Below are positions 1 through 10,333 of a stretch of 64,000 bases of DNA, in pieces. The position numbers and the translations under genes are program-made. The notes under the pieces are model-generated. The model was not told where the DNA came from. It did not search any database and was given only the letters and a program-made list of their open reading frames with translations. Origin of the DNA: Trebonia sp963737285 (GTDB lineage Bacteria > Actinomycetota > Actinomycetes > Streptosporangiales > Streptosporangiaceae); assembly GCA_963737285.1 (NCBI GenBank), contig CAVTRT010000003.1, positions 310,001-374,000 on the forward strand, read 5' to 3'. Position 1 is the stretch's first letter. Every line of letters starts with the position of its first letter.

Positions 1-365
1 CCGCCTTCTACGCCAACCAGTCGCCCGACATGGGGAACTCCCTCGGCCTGGACCTGTACCGGCCCAGCGTAGGCGGCAGCACGCCGGGCCAGGGCCTGGA
101 AGGCATCGGCGCACCGGCCTACGGGACGACCGTGCAGGTCTACTACCACGGACACACCCAGATCTCCCAGCTTGACGGAGGCAGTGGCAGCGCCGGGAAG
201 CGCAGCTTCGAGGTCTCCTTCGGCCTCGGGTCCTACAACGGCCCGGTGAGCGTGCGCCTGCAATGGGTCGACAACAGCGGCCAGCAGCACCAGCAGACCC
301 TCACGCTCACCCCCGGAACACACAACCTCATGCTCACCAGTACCGCAACGGAGGTTGCGAGCTAA
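1..365 (+). CDS. unbV: Enediyne biosynthesis protein UnbV (E3-like), C-terminal part
   Basis: The start lies left of the window; the reading frame is open from base 3. The visible ~120 residues begin FYANQSPDMGNSLGLDL and continue with a GIGAPAYGTTVQV stretch and a beta-rich tail. This is the pattern of the ASPIC/UnbV C-terminal domain of CRTAC1/UnbV proteins, in which a 'GN.LGL.L....G..GIGA.V.V' signature is typical. UnbV is one of the conserved proteins of the enediyne core cassette; its biochemical role is not settled. Its stop codon TAA overlaps the ATG of unbU by one base, so the two are translationally coupled. The downstream order unbU-pksE-tebC strongly supports the call, which on the fragment alone would only be 'UnbV-domain protein'. 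Confidence 0.82.
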   Translation, partial: AFYANQSPDMGNSLGLDLYRPSVGGSTPGQGLEGIGAPAYGTTVQVYYHGHTQISQLDGGSGSAGKRSFEVSFGLGSYNGPVSVRLQWVDNSGQQHQQTLTLTPGTHNLMLTSTATEVAS

Positions 366-1384
366 TGACCGCCATTACCCAGTCACCGGACGGCACGCTG
401 ACTGCCGGCCAGCCCGCGGCGAAGGCCAAGCGGCCCGCCGACCCCCGCTACCTCGCGCTGCGGAACTTCGCGATCTCGATCAGCGCGCTCAACGTCTTCG
501 GCTACACGCTGCTCGGCTTTGAGCAGCCTTGGCTGTGGCCGCTGTTCGCCGTCCTAACCGCGTACGCGACTGAGATCGTCTTCGAGCTCATCCACTCCTG
601 GGCCTTCCGCCACAGGGCGAGGTTCCTTGGCAACGGGCCGCGGGGGATGTATGAGTTCCTGCTGCCGGCGCACATCACCGCTCTGGCCGTCAACATGCTG
701 CTGTACGCCAACAACCAGCTCTGGCCCGTGCTGTTCGGAGTGGTGCTGGCGGTGAGCCAGAAGCACTTCCTGCAGGCTCCCATCGCCGGGAGGATGCGTC
801 ACTTCATGAACCCGTCCAACCTCGGGATCAGCGCGGTGCTGCTCCTGTTCGGCTCCTGGGTCAGCATCTCCCCGCCGTACATGTTCACCGAGTGGGCCAG
901 CAGCTACTTCCGGATCTTCATCCCCATGGTCATCCTGGTCTCCGGGACCGTGATCAACTCGATGCTGACCCGCCGGGTCATGCTCATCGTCGGCTGGATG
1001 GGGACGTTCTTCATCCAGGCCTTCGTGCGGCACTGGCTGTGGGGCGTCCAGCTCAACACGGCGCTGAGCGTCATGACTGGCGTGGCGTTCGTGCTCTTCA
1101 CCAACTACATGATCACCGACCCGGGCACCACGCCCACCAAGCCGCGCGCCCAGTTCATGTTCGGCAGCAGCGTCGCGATCGTGTACGCGATCTTGATGCA
1201 GTTCAACATCGTCTACACGCTCTTCTTCGCCACCTCCATCGTCTGCGCGTCGCGCGGCCTCGGCTGGTGGATCGCTTACCTGCGGCGGGCCCGGCGGGAA
1301 CGCGGGAAGACCGTCATGCGGTCAGCGCAAGCCGCCGCCATCGCGGACGGCGGCGCGGCCGCGGGGCAGGCGGTGACGCCATGA
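365..1384 (+). CDS. unbU: Enediyne biosynthesis membrane protein UnbU (E5-like)
   Basis: A 339-residue integral membrane protein. I placed the start at ATG 365, overlapping the unbV stop; upstream ATGs in this frame lie inside unbV. After a ~35-residue cytosolic leader there are about seven to eight hydrophobic segments, for example around residues 40-60, 105-125, 150-165, 178-195, 205-220 and 240-300. A conserved ITDPGTTPT stretch sits near residue 257. UnbU proteins are distantly related to RnfD/NqrB electron-transport subunits, and the Thr-rich motif lies where those proteins attach flavin, so a redox role in enediyne core formation is plausible but inferred. The stop overlaps the pksE start (ATGA), placing the gene in the same operon as unbV, pksE and tebC. 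Confidence 0.85.
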   Translation: MTAITQSPDGTLTAGQPAAKAKRPADPRYLALRNFAISISALNVFGYTLLGFEQPWLWPLFAVLTAYATEIVFELIHSWAFRHRARFLGNGPRGMYEFLLPAHITALAVNMLLYANNQLWPVLFGVVLAVSQKHFLQAPIAGRMRHFMNPSNLGISAVLLLFGSWVSISPPYMFTEWASSYFRIFIPMVILVSGTVINSMLTRRVMLIVGWMGTFFIQAFVRHWLWGVQLNTALSVMTGVAFVLFTNYMITDPGTTPTKPRAQFMFGSSVAIVYAILMQFNIVYTLFFATSIVCASRGLGWWIAYLRRARRERGKTVMRSAQAAAIADGGAAAGQAVTP

Positions 1385-4300
1385 CAGATCCGATAGCGAT
1401 AGTCGGCATTGCCTGCCGGTACCCGGACGCCGGCACGCCAGACGAACTGTGGGAGAACGTCCTGGCCGGGCGGCGGGCGTTCCGCCGGATACCCGACGAG
1501 CGGATGCGGCTTGACGACTACTGGTCGGCTGATCCCGCAGCGCCGGACAAGTTCTACGCCCGCAAGGCCGCCGTCATCGACGGCTTCGAGTTCGACCGGG
1601 TGAAGTACAAGATCGCCGGCAGTACCTACCGCGCCACCGACATGACTCACTGGCTCGCGCTTGACACCGCGGCGCGCGCCCTCGAGGATGCGGGCTTCGC
1701 CGACGGCGAGGGCCTGCCGAGGTCGTCTACGGCGGTCATCGTCGGCAACAGCCTGACGGGTGAGTTCGCCCGGGCCAACCTGATGCGGCTGCGCTGGCCG
1801 TTCGTCCGCCGCACGCTCGGGTCCGCGCTCAAGGAAATGGGCTGGGACGACGCCGGGCTGGCTGGCCTGCTCGCCGCGGTGGAAAGTCGCTACAAGAGCG
1901 TCTTTCCGCCGGTCGACGAGGATACGCTCGCGGGCGGCCTGTCCAACACCATCGCGGGCCGGATCTGCAACCAGTTCGATTTCGGCGGCGGCGGCTACAC
2001 CGTCGACGGCGCGTGCTCGTCATCCCTGCTGTCGGTGGTGACCGCGTGCAACGCCCTCATCGACGGCACCGCCGACGCCGCGGTGGCCGGCGGCGTCGAC
2101 CTGAGCATCGACCCGTTCGAGATCATCGGCTTCGCCAAGACCGGCGCCCTGGCCACCAGCGAGATGCGCGTCTACGACCAGCACTCCAACGGCTTCTGGC
2201 CGGGGGAAGGCTGCGGCATGCTCGTGCTGATGCGTAAGGGCGACGCCGAGGCGCGCGGGCTGCGGGTGTACGCGACGATCGCCGGCTGGGGCTACTCCTC
2301 TGACGGCCGGGGCGGCATCACGCGACCTGAGGCTAGCGGCCACCGGCGGGCGATAGAGCGGGCATACCGGCTGGCGGGCTTCGATATCGGCACCGTCGGG
2401 TACCTGGAAGGCCACGGCACCGGGACCGCGGTCGGCGACGGGACGGAGCTGCGAGCCTTCACCGACGCCCGCAGGGACGTCAGCCCGGACGCTCCGCCCG
2501 CGCTGATCAGCACCGTGAAGGGAAACATCGGGCACACGAAGGCGGCGGCGGGAGTCGCTGGCCTGATCAAGGCGACCATGGCGATCCACCATCAGGTGAT
2601 CCCTCCGGCTACTGGTCACGCCGTACCGCACCCGGTGCTGACCGAGGCCCGCCCGGCGCTGCGGGTCCCGCTGACGGCGGAGCTGTGGCCAGACAGCCTG
2701 CCCGTCCGGGCCGGAGTCTCGTCCATGGGCTTCGGCGGGATCAACGCGCACGTCGTGCTGGCCGGCGATGCCAGCATGCGCCGCACCAGCCTTGACGCCT
2801 TCACCACCCGGCTCGTCGGGTCCCGCCAGGACGCCGAGCTGCTGCTGCTTGATGCCGGCAGCCCGGCGGAACTGCGCGACCGGGTGGCCAGCCTGGCCGA
2901 GCTGGCCGACCGCCTGGCGTTCGCCGAGCTCGGCGACCTGGCCGCAACCTTGGCCGGCGAAGCTGGCGACGGCCCGGTCCGGGCCGCCGTGGTCGCCAGG
3001 TCCCCCGACCAGGCGGCCGAGCGGCTGAGGCGGCTGCTTGAGGTGCTCGACGGCGGGACCGCCCGGCTGGTCGACCCGTCCGGCGGCGTCTTCCTCGCCG
3101 CCGCGGCGGCGGCCGTGCGGATCGGTTACCTGTTCCCCGGCCAGGGCTCGGGCCGCGGCGCCGGGGGCGCCTTGAGCCGCCGGTTCAGGCTGGCACGGGA
3201 GGCCCCGCGGTCGGCCAGCGTGTCGGCGGACGGCGACCAGGTCGACACCGACGTGGCGCAGCCGCGCATCGTGCAGCTCCTCCCTGGAGGGCCTGCGCGT
3301 TCTTGGCATGCTTGGCATCGAGGCCACCGCGGCCGCCGGGCACAGCCTGGGCGAGCTGACCGCCTTGCACTGGGCAGGCGCGATGGGCGAGCAGGCAGTG
3401 GTCGACCTAGCCGCTGAGCGCGGCCGGGTCATGGCTGACGCCAGCGAGGGTGGCGGCGCGATGGCAGGCATCGCGGCCGGCCCCGAGGCGGTCGAGGCGC
3501 TGCTGCGCGAGGCGCCGCCCGCAGTCGGCGAGGCGGTGGTGGTAGCGGGCTACAACGGCCCGCGGCAGACCGTCATCTCCGGCCTGGCCGCGGCGGTGGC
3601 TCAGGTGAGCCGCGCGGCGGCCGAGAAGAACCTGGCGGCGATGCCGATCCGGGTCTCGCATGCCTTCCACTCACCGCTGGTGGCACCAGCCGCGGCCAGG
3701 CTGGAGCGGTACCTGTCGGGCTTCCCGCTGCGCCCGCTGCGCCGCCGCGTCCTGTCGACCGTCACAGCAGACGCCTTGGCGGCCGACGCCGACCTGCGGC
3801 AACTGCTGGTCAGCCAGGTGCGCGAGCCAGTCCTGTTCGCCGCCGCGGCTAGCCAGCTGGCGGCGGACGCGGACCTGCTGATCGAGGTCGGCCCGGGCCA
3901 CGTGCTGTCCACCCTGGCCGCGGACATCGCGCCGCAGGTTCCGGTGATCGCACTGGAGACCGACAGCGAGTCGCTGGCCGGCCTGCTGTCAGTCGTGGCC
4001 GGGGCGTACGTCCTCGGCGCCCCGGTCCGCGTCAGCAGCCTGTTCGCCGACCGGTTCACCCGGCTGCTTCCCCTGGACAAGGAGTTCCAGTTCTTCGCCA
4101 GCCCCTGCGAGCTCGCTCCCGCCGACGTGCCGGCCGGGGATGCCGAGAGGGGACAGGCCACCGAGCAGGCCCTTCCGTTCGGCGATGGGGAAGCCGGGCA
4201 GGCAAGCGAAGTACCGTCCAAGGACACGCTGGAAATCGTGCGGCGGCTCGTCGCGGAGCGGGCCGAGCTTCCCGCTGGAAACGGTGCTGCCAGGCAGCCA

Positions 4301-7300
4301 TCCCCTGGACGAGCTGCACCTGTCGTCGATAACCGTCGGCCAGGTAATGAACCAGGCGGCGCGCGAACTGGGCGTGTCCGCGCCCATGGTGACATCCGCC
4401 TTCGCCAGCTCCACGCTGGCCGACCTGGCGCGGACGCTGGACGACCTCGCGGCCACCGCGCTGCCGCCAGACGGCCAGGCGCAGGCGGCGCCGGATGGCA
4501 TCGAGCCGTGGGTGCGGGCCTTCTCGGTGGAACTGGTGGAAGCCGAGCGGCCGTCGGCGGCGGCGGGGATGCCCGGGCAATGGCAGGTCTTCGCTTCCGC
4601 GGGGCATCCGCTGAGCGAGTGCCTGGCCCAGGCGCTGCCCTGCGCGGGCGCGGGCGATGGCGTGCTGCTGTGCCTGCCGGCCGACTGCGGCCCGGGGCAG
4701 GTTGGCCTCATGCTGAGCGCCGCCCGGACGGCGATGGCCCACCCGGGCCCGTGTCGCTTCGTGGTCGCTCAGGATCGCCGTGGTGCCAGCGGGCTGGCCA
4801 AGACCCTTCACCTCGAGGCGCCGGCCGTGCCGGTCACCGTGGTCACCGTCCCGCTGGCCAGCGGGCTGACGAAGCAACGGGCCGCGGAGCTCGCGGCGGC
4901 GATCGCGGCTGACGTCGCCGCGACGGCCGGCTTCAGCGAGGTGGTCTATGACGAGACAGGCATCCGCCGGGTGCCGCTCCTTCGCCCGGTCACGGACTTG
5001 TCCGCTGGCCAGGGGCTACCGGTCGGCCCGGGCGACGTCCTGCTCGTCAGTGGAGGCGGCAAGGGCATCACCGCCGAGTGCGCACTGGCACTGGGCAGGC
5101 AGGCAGGCGCGGCGGTGGCGATCCTTGGACGATCCGATCCGGCCGCAGACGCGGAGCTCGCCGCGAACCTCGGCCGGCTGGCGGCGGCCGGCGTCCGGTA
5201 CCGCTACGCCAGGGCGGACGTGACCTCAGCGGCTGAGGTGGCAGCGGCGATCGCCGAGGTCAGCGTCAGCCTGGGACCCGTCACCGCGATCATGCACGGT
5301 GCCGGGCGAAACGAGCCAGCCTCGCTGGCCAGCCTCGACGAGGACGCCTTCCGGCGGACCCTGGCACCGAAGATCGACGGGCTCGAGGCGATCATGGCAG
5401 CCGTGGACCCGGCGGCGCTGAAGCTGCTGGTCACGTTCGGCAGCATCATCGGGCGTGCCGGGCTGCGCGGCCAGGCGGACTATGCCACGGCCAACGACTG
5501 GCTGACCGGCATGACCGCCCGGCTCGCCGAGTCATACCCGCGTTGCCGCTGCGTCGCACTCGAGTGGTCGGTCTGGGCCGGCGTCGGCATGGGCGAGCGG
5601 CTCGGCGTACTTGAATCCCTGACCAGGGAGGGAATCAGCCCCATCCCGGTCGACGACGGCATCGAGATCCTGCTCCAGATCCTGGCCAGCCCGCAACTGC
5701 CGCCGGCGCTGGTGGTCATGGGCCGGGCTGGGGGACTGCCGACGATCTCCCTGGAGCCGCGGGACCTGCCGCTCGCTCGCTTCATCGACAGGGCAAGCGT
5801 GCACTATCCAGGGATCGAGCTGGTCGCCGACACCGACCTGTCTGCCGACAGTGACCCTTATCTGGCCGATCACCTGCTCGACGGTGACCTGCTGTTCCCC
5901 GCTGTGCTTGGCATGGAGGCGATGGCCCAGGCGGGGGCGGCGCTGGCCGGGGCGCAGCACACGCCGGTCTTCGAGAACATGGAGTTCCTCCGGCCGATCG
6001 TGGTGCCGCCCGACGGCACGACGACGATCAGGGTTGCCGCGCTGCGCCGCGACGACGCCATCGACGTCGCCATCCGCAGCAGCGACACCAGTTTCCGCGC
6101 GGATCACTTCCGCGCGACGCTGCGGTACAGGGCAGGTCAGTCACCTGCTTCCGAACGAGGCGTGGTGACTGCGTCCAGCGAGTTGCTTCCTCTTGACCCG
6201 GCCACCGACCTGTACGGCGGCATCTTCTTCCAGGGCAAGAGATTCCAGCGGGTAGCCGGCTACTGGTGGCTCTCCGCCACGTCATGCGTGGCCGACATCT
6301 CGGTAGTGCCCGGCGATGCCTGGTTCGCCGCCTACCTGCCTTCGGAGCTGCGACTTGGCGACCCAGGGGCGCGAGACGCGTTCATGCATGCCATCCAGTG
6401 CTGCGTGCCGGATGCCACGCTGCTGCCGGCGGGCATCGAGCGGTTGTACGCCGCCCGGCCGCAAGCCGCGGGCGGGCAGGTCACCCTGCACGCGGCCGAG
6501 CGAGCCCGTGACGGCGACACCTACACCTACGACCTGGACATCCGTGACAGCACGGGGAGCCTTGTCGAGCGCTGGGAAGGATTGCGCCTGCATGCGGTCC
6601 GCAAGACCGGCGGCGGCGGCCCGTGGGTCCCCGCGCTGCTCGGTCCCTACCTGGAACGACAGGCCGCGCCGTTCCTGCACCGCCCGGCCAGGTGCGCGAT
6701 CGCGCCGGACCCGGCAACGCCGTCGCAAGGCATCGCGGCCAGGCGGAAGCAGACGAGCGCGGTAGTGGCCGGGATGCTGGCCCGGCCCGTGACGGTGCTG
6801 CACCGCGGCGATGGCAAGCCGGAGCTGGCGGGGGAGGGCATGTCGATCTCCGCATCGCACGGCGCGGGAGTGACGCTGGCCGTCGGCGGCACGGGCCGCG
6901 TTGGCTGCGACGTGGAGATCGTCACGGAACGGACGGCGGAAGACTGGCGGGCACTGCTCGGCACCGGGATGTTCCAGCTCGCCGAGCTGGTCCAGCGCGA
7001 GCGGGGCGAGGAGTTCCCGGTAGCCGCCACCCGGGTGTGGAGCGCCGTGGAGTCCCTGCGCAAGGTCGGCCGTGTCCTGCCCGGGCCAGTCATCCTCTCA
7101 GGAGCCGGCGGGGACGGATGGGTCCTGCTCGAATCCGGCCACTCAAAGATCGCCACGTTTTCCACTCGCCTTCGCGATCAACCGAACCCGGTGATATTCG
7201 CGATCCTGACCGAAGGGGATGGCCATGAATCGGTATTACGAATACCGGCACGTTGTTGGCTTCGAGGAAACCAACCTGGTCGGCAACGTCTATTACGTCA

Positions 7301-7370
7301 ACTACGTGCGGTGGCAGGGCAGGTGCCGCGAGATGTTCCTGCTCGAGCACGCGCCCGGCATCCTGGATGA
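1381..7370 (+). CDS. pksE: Enediyne polyketide synthase PksE (interrupted by two frameshifts)
   Basis: Iterative type I PKS, about 1,950 residues, that builds the linear polyene from which enediyne cores derive. Domains in order (corrected numbering): KS 1-460 with catalytic Cys212 (VDGACSSS) and His in EGHGTGT and GNIGHTKA; AT ~580-870 with FPGQGS and GHSLGE; ACP ~963-1020 with the pantetheine serine in DELHLSSITV; KR ~1215-1405 with GDYATAN-like catalytic Tyr (GQADYATAND); DH ~1470-1740 with DHLLDGDLLFP; C-terminal PPTase with VGCDVE and WSAVESLRKVG. This exact architecture is diagnostic of PksE. The frame moves 1 to 2 at ~3277 (one extra C after codon 3274) and 2 to 3 at ~4274 (one extra G after CCC). 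Removing one base at each point gives family-like sequence (RIVQSSLEGLRVLG and AELPLETVLPGSHP). The annotated stop at 7370 runs ~150 bp into tebC, longer than usual. Confidence 0.93.
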
Positions 7371-7695
7371 ACTGCGCGGGGACCTCAAGCTGTTCACCAT
7401 CAAGTCGGAGTGCGAGTACCTGGCCGAGATCACGGCCTTCAACGAGGTGTCCGTCAGGATGCGGCTTGAGGACCTGACTCAGACCCAGATCGGCTTCGCC
7501 TTCGACTACGTGCGCATCGACGACGGGCTGGAGGAACTTGTCGCACGGGGCCGGCAGCGAGTGGCGTGCATGCGAGGAACGAACGGCGCCACCACCCCGG
7601 CCCGCGTTCCTGAGCAACTGCGGCGCGCGCTAGGGGACTACGAGGTCCGCGTGCCGCAGCAACCCAGGGCGACCGGCACCGGGGGCAGGGCGTGA
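7225..7695 (+). CDS. tebC: Enediyne thioesterase TebC (E10-like hotdog thioesterase)
   Basis: A 156-residue single-domain hotdog-fold acyl-ACP thioesterase of the 4-hydroxybenzoyl-CoA thioesterase type. It begins MNRYYEYRHVVGFEETNLVG and has the family's NVYYVNYVRWQGRCRE helix region, where the substrate-facing residues lie. In characterised systems this enzyme releases the nascent polyene from PksE. ATG 7225 is preferred over ATG 7219 because a GAAGGGG Shine-Dalgarno element at 7212-7218 then has a 6-base spacer. The gene overlaps the nominal end of pksE and its TGA overlaps a GTG of the next gene, consistent with one transcript. Intact, with no frameshift. Confidence 0.93.
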   Translation: MNRYYEYRHVVGFEETNLVGNVYYVNYVRWQGRCREMFLLEHAPGILDELRGDLKLFTIKSECEYLAEITAFNEVSVRMRLEDLTQTQIGFAFDYVRIDDGLEELVARGRQRVACMRGTNGATTPARVPEQLRRALGDYEVRVPQQPRATGTGGRA

Positions 7696-7697
7696 TC

Positions 7698-8240
7698 ATG
7701 GCGGTCTTCTCGCAACCGCCTCCGGATACGCTCCGGCTGCGGTCGGTTCTTGGACAGTTCGCGACGGGCGTCACCGTGGTGGCGGCAGGCAGCAAGACGC
7801 CATGCGGCATGACAGCCAACGCCTTTGCCTCCGTGTCGCTCGACCCGCCACTGATCTTGATCTGCGTGACCCGGGACTCGGAGCTGTGCAAGGCCGTGCT
7901 CAGGGAGGGCTGCTTCGCCGTGTCGGTTCTTGCCGCGCACCAGGAGGACCTGGCGCGGTACTTCGCGAGCCACACGCGGCCACGGGGGGTGGCCGAGTTC
8001 GCGAAGGTGCGCTGGTCGCCGGGACCCGGCACCGGAGCACCGGTGCTCGACGAAGCGCTCGCCTGGCTCGACTGCGCTGTCACGACGTCGCACGACGGCG
8101 GTGACCACGAGATCTTCCTCGGCTCAGTGCTGGCCAGCGGGGCCGGGCCGGAACGGGACGCGCTGATGTTCTTCCGCGGCAGCTTCTGCCGGTCACCGCA
8201 TGACAGGATGCCCCGTTCCCGGGAGGCAAGGACGCCATGA
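7698..8240 (+). CDS. Flavin reductase (E6-like) of the enediyne cluster
   Basis: About 180 residues. The N-terminal RSVLGQFATGVTVVAAG, GMTANAFASVSLDPPLILICV and AVSVLAAHQEDLARYFAS segments are characteristic of the flavin reductase-like (FMN-binding split-barrel) family that supplies reduced FAD/FMN to two-component monooxygenases. The E6 proteins of enediyne clusters belong here. No partner flavin-dependent oxygenase is visible in the window; it may lie left of the edge. ATG 7698 follows a GGGGGCAGGG element at 7681-7690; an alternative GTG at 7692 overlaps the tebC stop. Same operon as pksE-tebC by spacing. Confidence 0.88.
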   Translation: MAVFSQPPPDTLRLRSVLGQFATGVTVVAAGSKTPCGMTANAFASVSLDPPLILICVTRDSELCKAVLREGCFAVSVLAAHQEDLARYFASHTRPRGVAEFAKVRWSPGPGTGAPVLDEALAWLDCAVTTSHDGGDHEIFLGSVLASGAGPERDALMFFRGSFCRSPHDRMPRSREARTP

Positions 8241-8262
8241 TTTGCTCACTTTGGAAGATCAG

Positions 8263-9663
8263 ATGACCGTCAGCAACCGTGTCGGCGAGGTACCCTCGCG
8301 CCCGGCCGGGCCAGCTGGCTCCGGGCCTCGCGTTTACCCGGGACCGCCGCTACGCCAAGTCCCCGGGCTGCTGCGCAAGCTCTGGCGCGACCGGCTGAGC
8401 CTGCTGTCCGACGCGGCAGGCGAGTACGGGGACGTGGTGCGGTTCGACATGGGGCCCAAGACCATCTACTTCTTCAACCATCCCGATCATGCCAAGCACG
8501 TGCTGACCGACAATCCCGCGAACTACCGCAAGGGAATGGGGCTTTCCGAGGCTCGCCGGATACTTGGTGACGGGCTGCTGACCAGCGAGGGAGAGACGTG
8601 GCGGCGGCAGCGCCAGACAATCTCCCCGGCGTTCCGCCGGGAGCGCGTGGCCAGCTTCGCCGGCGTGGTCGCCGACGCTGGCGCCGCCCTGACGCGGCGA
8701 CTCGACGCCCACGTGGGCGTGGGCACCGTTGACCTGGGTCGCGAGATGACCGCGCTGACGATGGACGTCCTTGGCCGGATGCTGCTCGATGCCGACCTGA
8801 CGCAGATGCAGATGCTCGGGCCCGCCTTCGATGTGGCGCAGGACCAGGCGATGTTCGAGATGCTCACCCTGGGCGCGGTGCCGCTGTGGCTGCCGTTGCC
8901 CCGCAACTTCCGGTTCCGGGCAGCCCGGCGAGAACTGGAGGAGGCGGTGCGGATCCTCCTCGCCGCGCGGCCGCCCGCCGGGGATAAGCAGGGGGCCGAC
9001 CTGATCTCGCTGCTGTCCGCGGCGCTCCAGGACGAGCCGGATGCGCGGCTGCGCTGGCGCGGCCTGCGTGACCAGCTCATCACCATGCTGCTGGCCGGGC
9101 ACGAGACGACAGCGAGCACGCTGTCATGGACCTGGTACCTGGTCAGCGGCCAGCCGGCGGTAGCGGCGGCCATCCGCCAGGAGGCCACCGACGTGCTTGG
9201 CGACCGGATGCCCGCCTTCGAGGACTTGGCCCGCCTGCCGTACACCACCATGGTGATCCAGGAAGCCATGCGCCTGTACCCGCCAGTGTGGGGGCTGCCA
9301 CGCAAGGCCGTAAGCGCCGACGAGATCGACGGGTACCAGATTCCGGCCGGCGCGGACGTCATGATCTGCCCCTACACCCTGCACAGGCACCCCAGTTTCT
9401 GGCCAGATCCTGACCAGTTCCGTCCGGAGCGGTTCGCGCCCACCGCACCGCCTCCCGCCCATCGGTACGCCTACATACCGTTCGGGGCGGGCCCGCGGGT
9501 CTGCGTCGGGAGTCATCTCGGCATGATGGAGGCCGTGCTGGTCGCGGCGATGGTGGCCCGCGGGTTCCGCTTCGAGCTGCAAGGACCCGCCGGACGCGAT
9601 CCCGAGCCGAACCTGTCGCTGCGAATGCGCGGCGGCCTGCCAGTCAAGGTCGTGCGCGCGTGA
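8263..9663 (+). CDS. Cytochrome P450
   Basis: A 466-residue P450. The I-helix oxygen-activation motif AGHETTAST is near residue 279, the K-helix ExxR is in EAMRLYPP, and the haem-binding loop is PFGAGPRVCVG with ligand Cys414. The overall look (long I-helix Thr motif, no membrane anchor, HRHPSFWPDPDQFRPERF segment) resembles the CYP102/CYP4-like soluble bacterial class rather than typical Streptomyces CYP105/107 forms. ATG 8263 is chosen because GGAAG precedes it by 5 bases and the residues before it look non-homologous; the open frame extends to 8200, overlapping the reductase gene. It is the last gene of the enediyne plus-strand operon and probably tailors or oxidises the polyene-derived intermediate; the substrate is unknown. 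Confidence 0.92.
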   Translation: MTVSNRVGEVPSRPAGPAGSGPRVYPGPPLRQVPGLLRKLWRDRLSLLSDAAGEYGDVVRFDMGPKTIYFFNHPDHAKHVLTDNPANYRKGMGLSEARRILGDGLLTSEGETWRRQRQTISPAFRRERVASFAGVVADAGAALTRRLDAHVGVGTVDLGREMTALTMDVLGRMLLDADLTQMQMLGPAFDVAQDQAMFEMLTLGAVPLWLPLPRNFRFRAARRELEEAVRILLAARPPAGDKQGADLISLLSAALQDEPDARLRWRGLRDQLITMLLAGHETTASTLSWTWYLVSGQPAVAAAIRQEATDVLGDRMPAFEDLARLPYTTMVIQEAMRLYPPVWGLPRKAVSADEIDGYQIPAGADVMICPYTLHRHPSFWPDPDQFRPERFAPTAPPPAHRYAYIPFGAGPRVCVGSHLGMMEAVLVAAMVARGFRFELQGPAGRDPEPNLSLRMRGGLPVKVVRA

Positions 9664-9693
9664 CCGCCGGGTGATCCGCCAGCGGCCCAGACG

Positions 9694-10308
9694 TCACGGG
9701 AGCCAGCCCGCGTCGTAGGCGCTCTTGACCGCGTCTACCCGGGTGCGCGCGTTCAGCTTGATCACGATCGTGGTCAGGTAGTTGCGCACGGTCCCGATGG
9801 ACAGGTGCAGGGTCGTGGCGATCTCGGCCGGGTCGGCCCCTCCCGCGGTTAGCCTGAGCACCTCATGCTCCCGTGCTGACAGCGGGTTCTGCCGGTCGTC
9901 CCAGGCGGTCACGGCGAGCTGCGGGTCGATGACCCTGCGCCCAGCCGCGATGTTGCGGATGGCACTGGCCAGTTCCTCGGAGGGAGCGTCCTTGAGCAGG
10001 TAACCGGATACCCGGGCGGTGAACGCCCGGCGTATCGTCCCTGCCCTCGACAAGTTGGTGAGGATGAGTGTCCGGCAGGCGGGCAGGGCCTCGTGGAGCT
10101 GCGCGGCTGCTGACAGGCCGTCCAGTCCCGGCAGGTCGATATCGATGATGGAGACGTCCGGCTGGCACGCCAGTGCCGTGGGCACGATGTCTGATCCGTT
10201 CTTGATCGACGCGACCACCTTGAAGTCAGGCTCGAGCTCGATCAAGGCCACCAGCGCGCCGCGGACCATGGCGACATCTTCGGCGAGCAGGATTCTAAGC
10301 GTTGACAA
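9694..10308 (-). CDS. DesR/NarL-type response regulator
   Basis: 204 residues. The receiver domain has the acidic pair ED (10-11), the phospho-acceptor Asp56 in SIIDIDLPG, Thr84-like switch residues (ILTNLSRAG) and the conserved Lys in GYLLKDAP. The C-terminal LuxR-type HTH reads LSAREHEVLRLTAGGADPAEIA...SIGTVRNYL. The start is TTG at 10308-10306, supported by a GGAGG element five bases upstream on the minus strand. It lies directly downstream of the kinase remnant, so its cognate sensor appears damaged. It converges with the P450 gene and is co-oriented with the SARP gene. Confidence 0.9.
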   Translation of the reverse strand: MSTLRILLAEDVAMVRGALVALIELEPDFKVVASIKNGSDIVPTALACQPDVSIIDIDLPGLDGLSAAAQLHEALPACRTLILTNLSRAGTIRRAFTARVSGYLLKDAPSEELASAIRNIAAGRRVIDPQLAVTAWDDRQNPLSAREHEVLRLTAGGADPAEIATTLHLSIGTVRNYLTTIVIKLNARTRVDAVKSAYDAGWLP

Positions 10309-10333
10309 CTCCGCCTCCAGGGGGCTGGTCAGG

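Noticed and set aside
892..1380. 163-codon N-terminal extension of the pksE frame
   Set aside because: It overlaps unbU out of frame, is Arg/His/Pro-rich shadow sequence, and pksE proteins start with the KS domain at the ATG at 1381.
2020..3471. 483-codon reverse-strand open frame opposite pksE
   Set aside because: Composition typical of antisense GC-rich shadows and no family motif; pksE KS/AT motifs occupy the plus strand.
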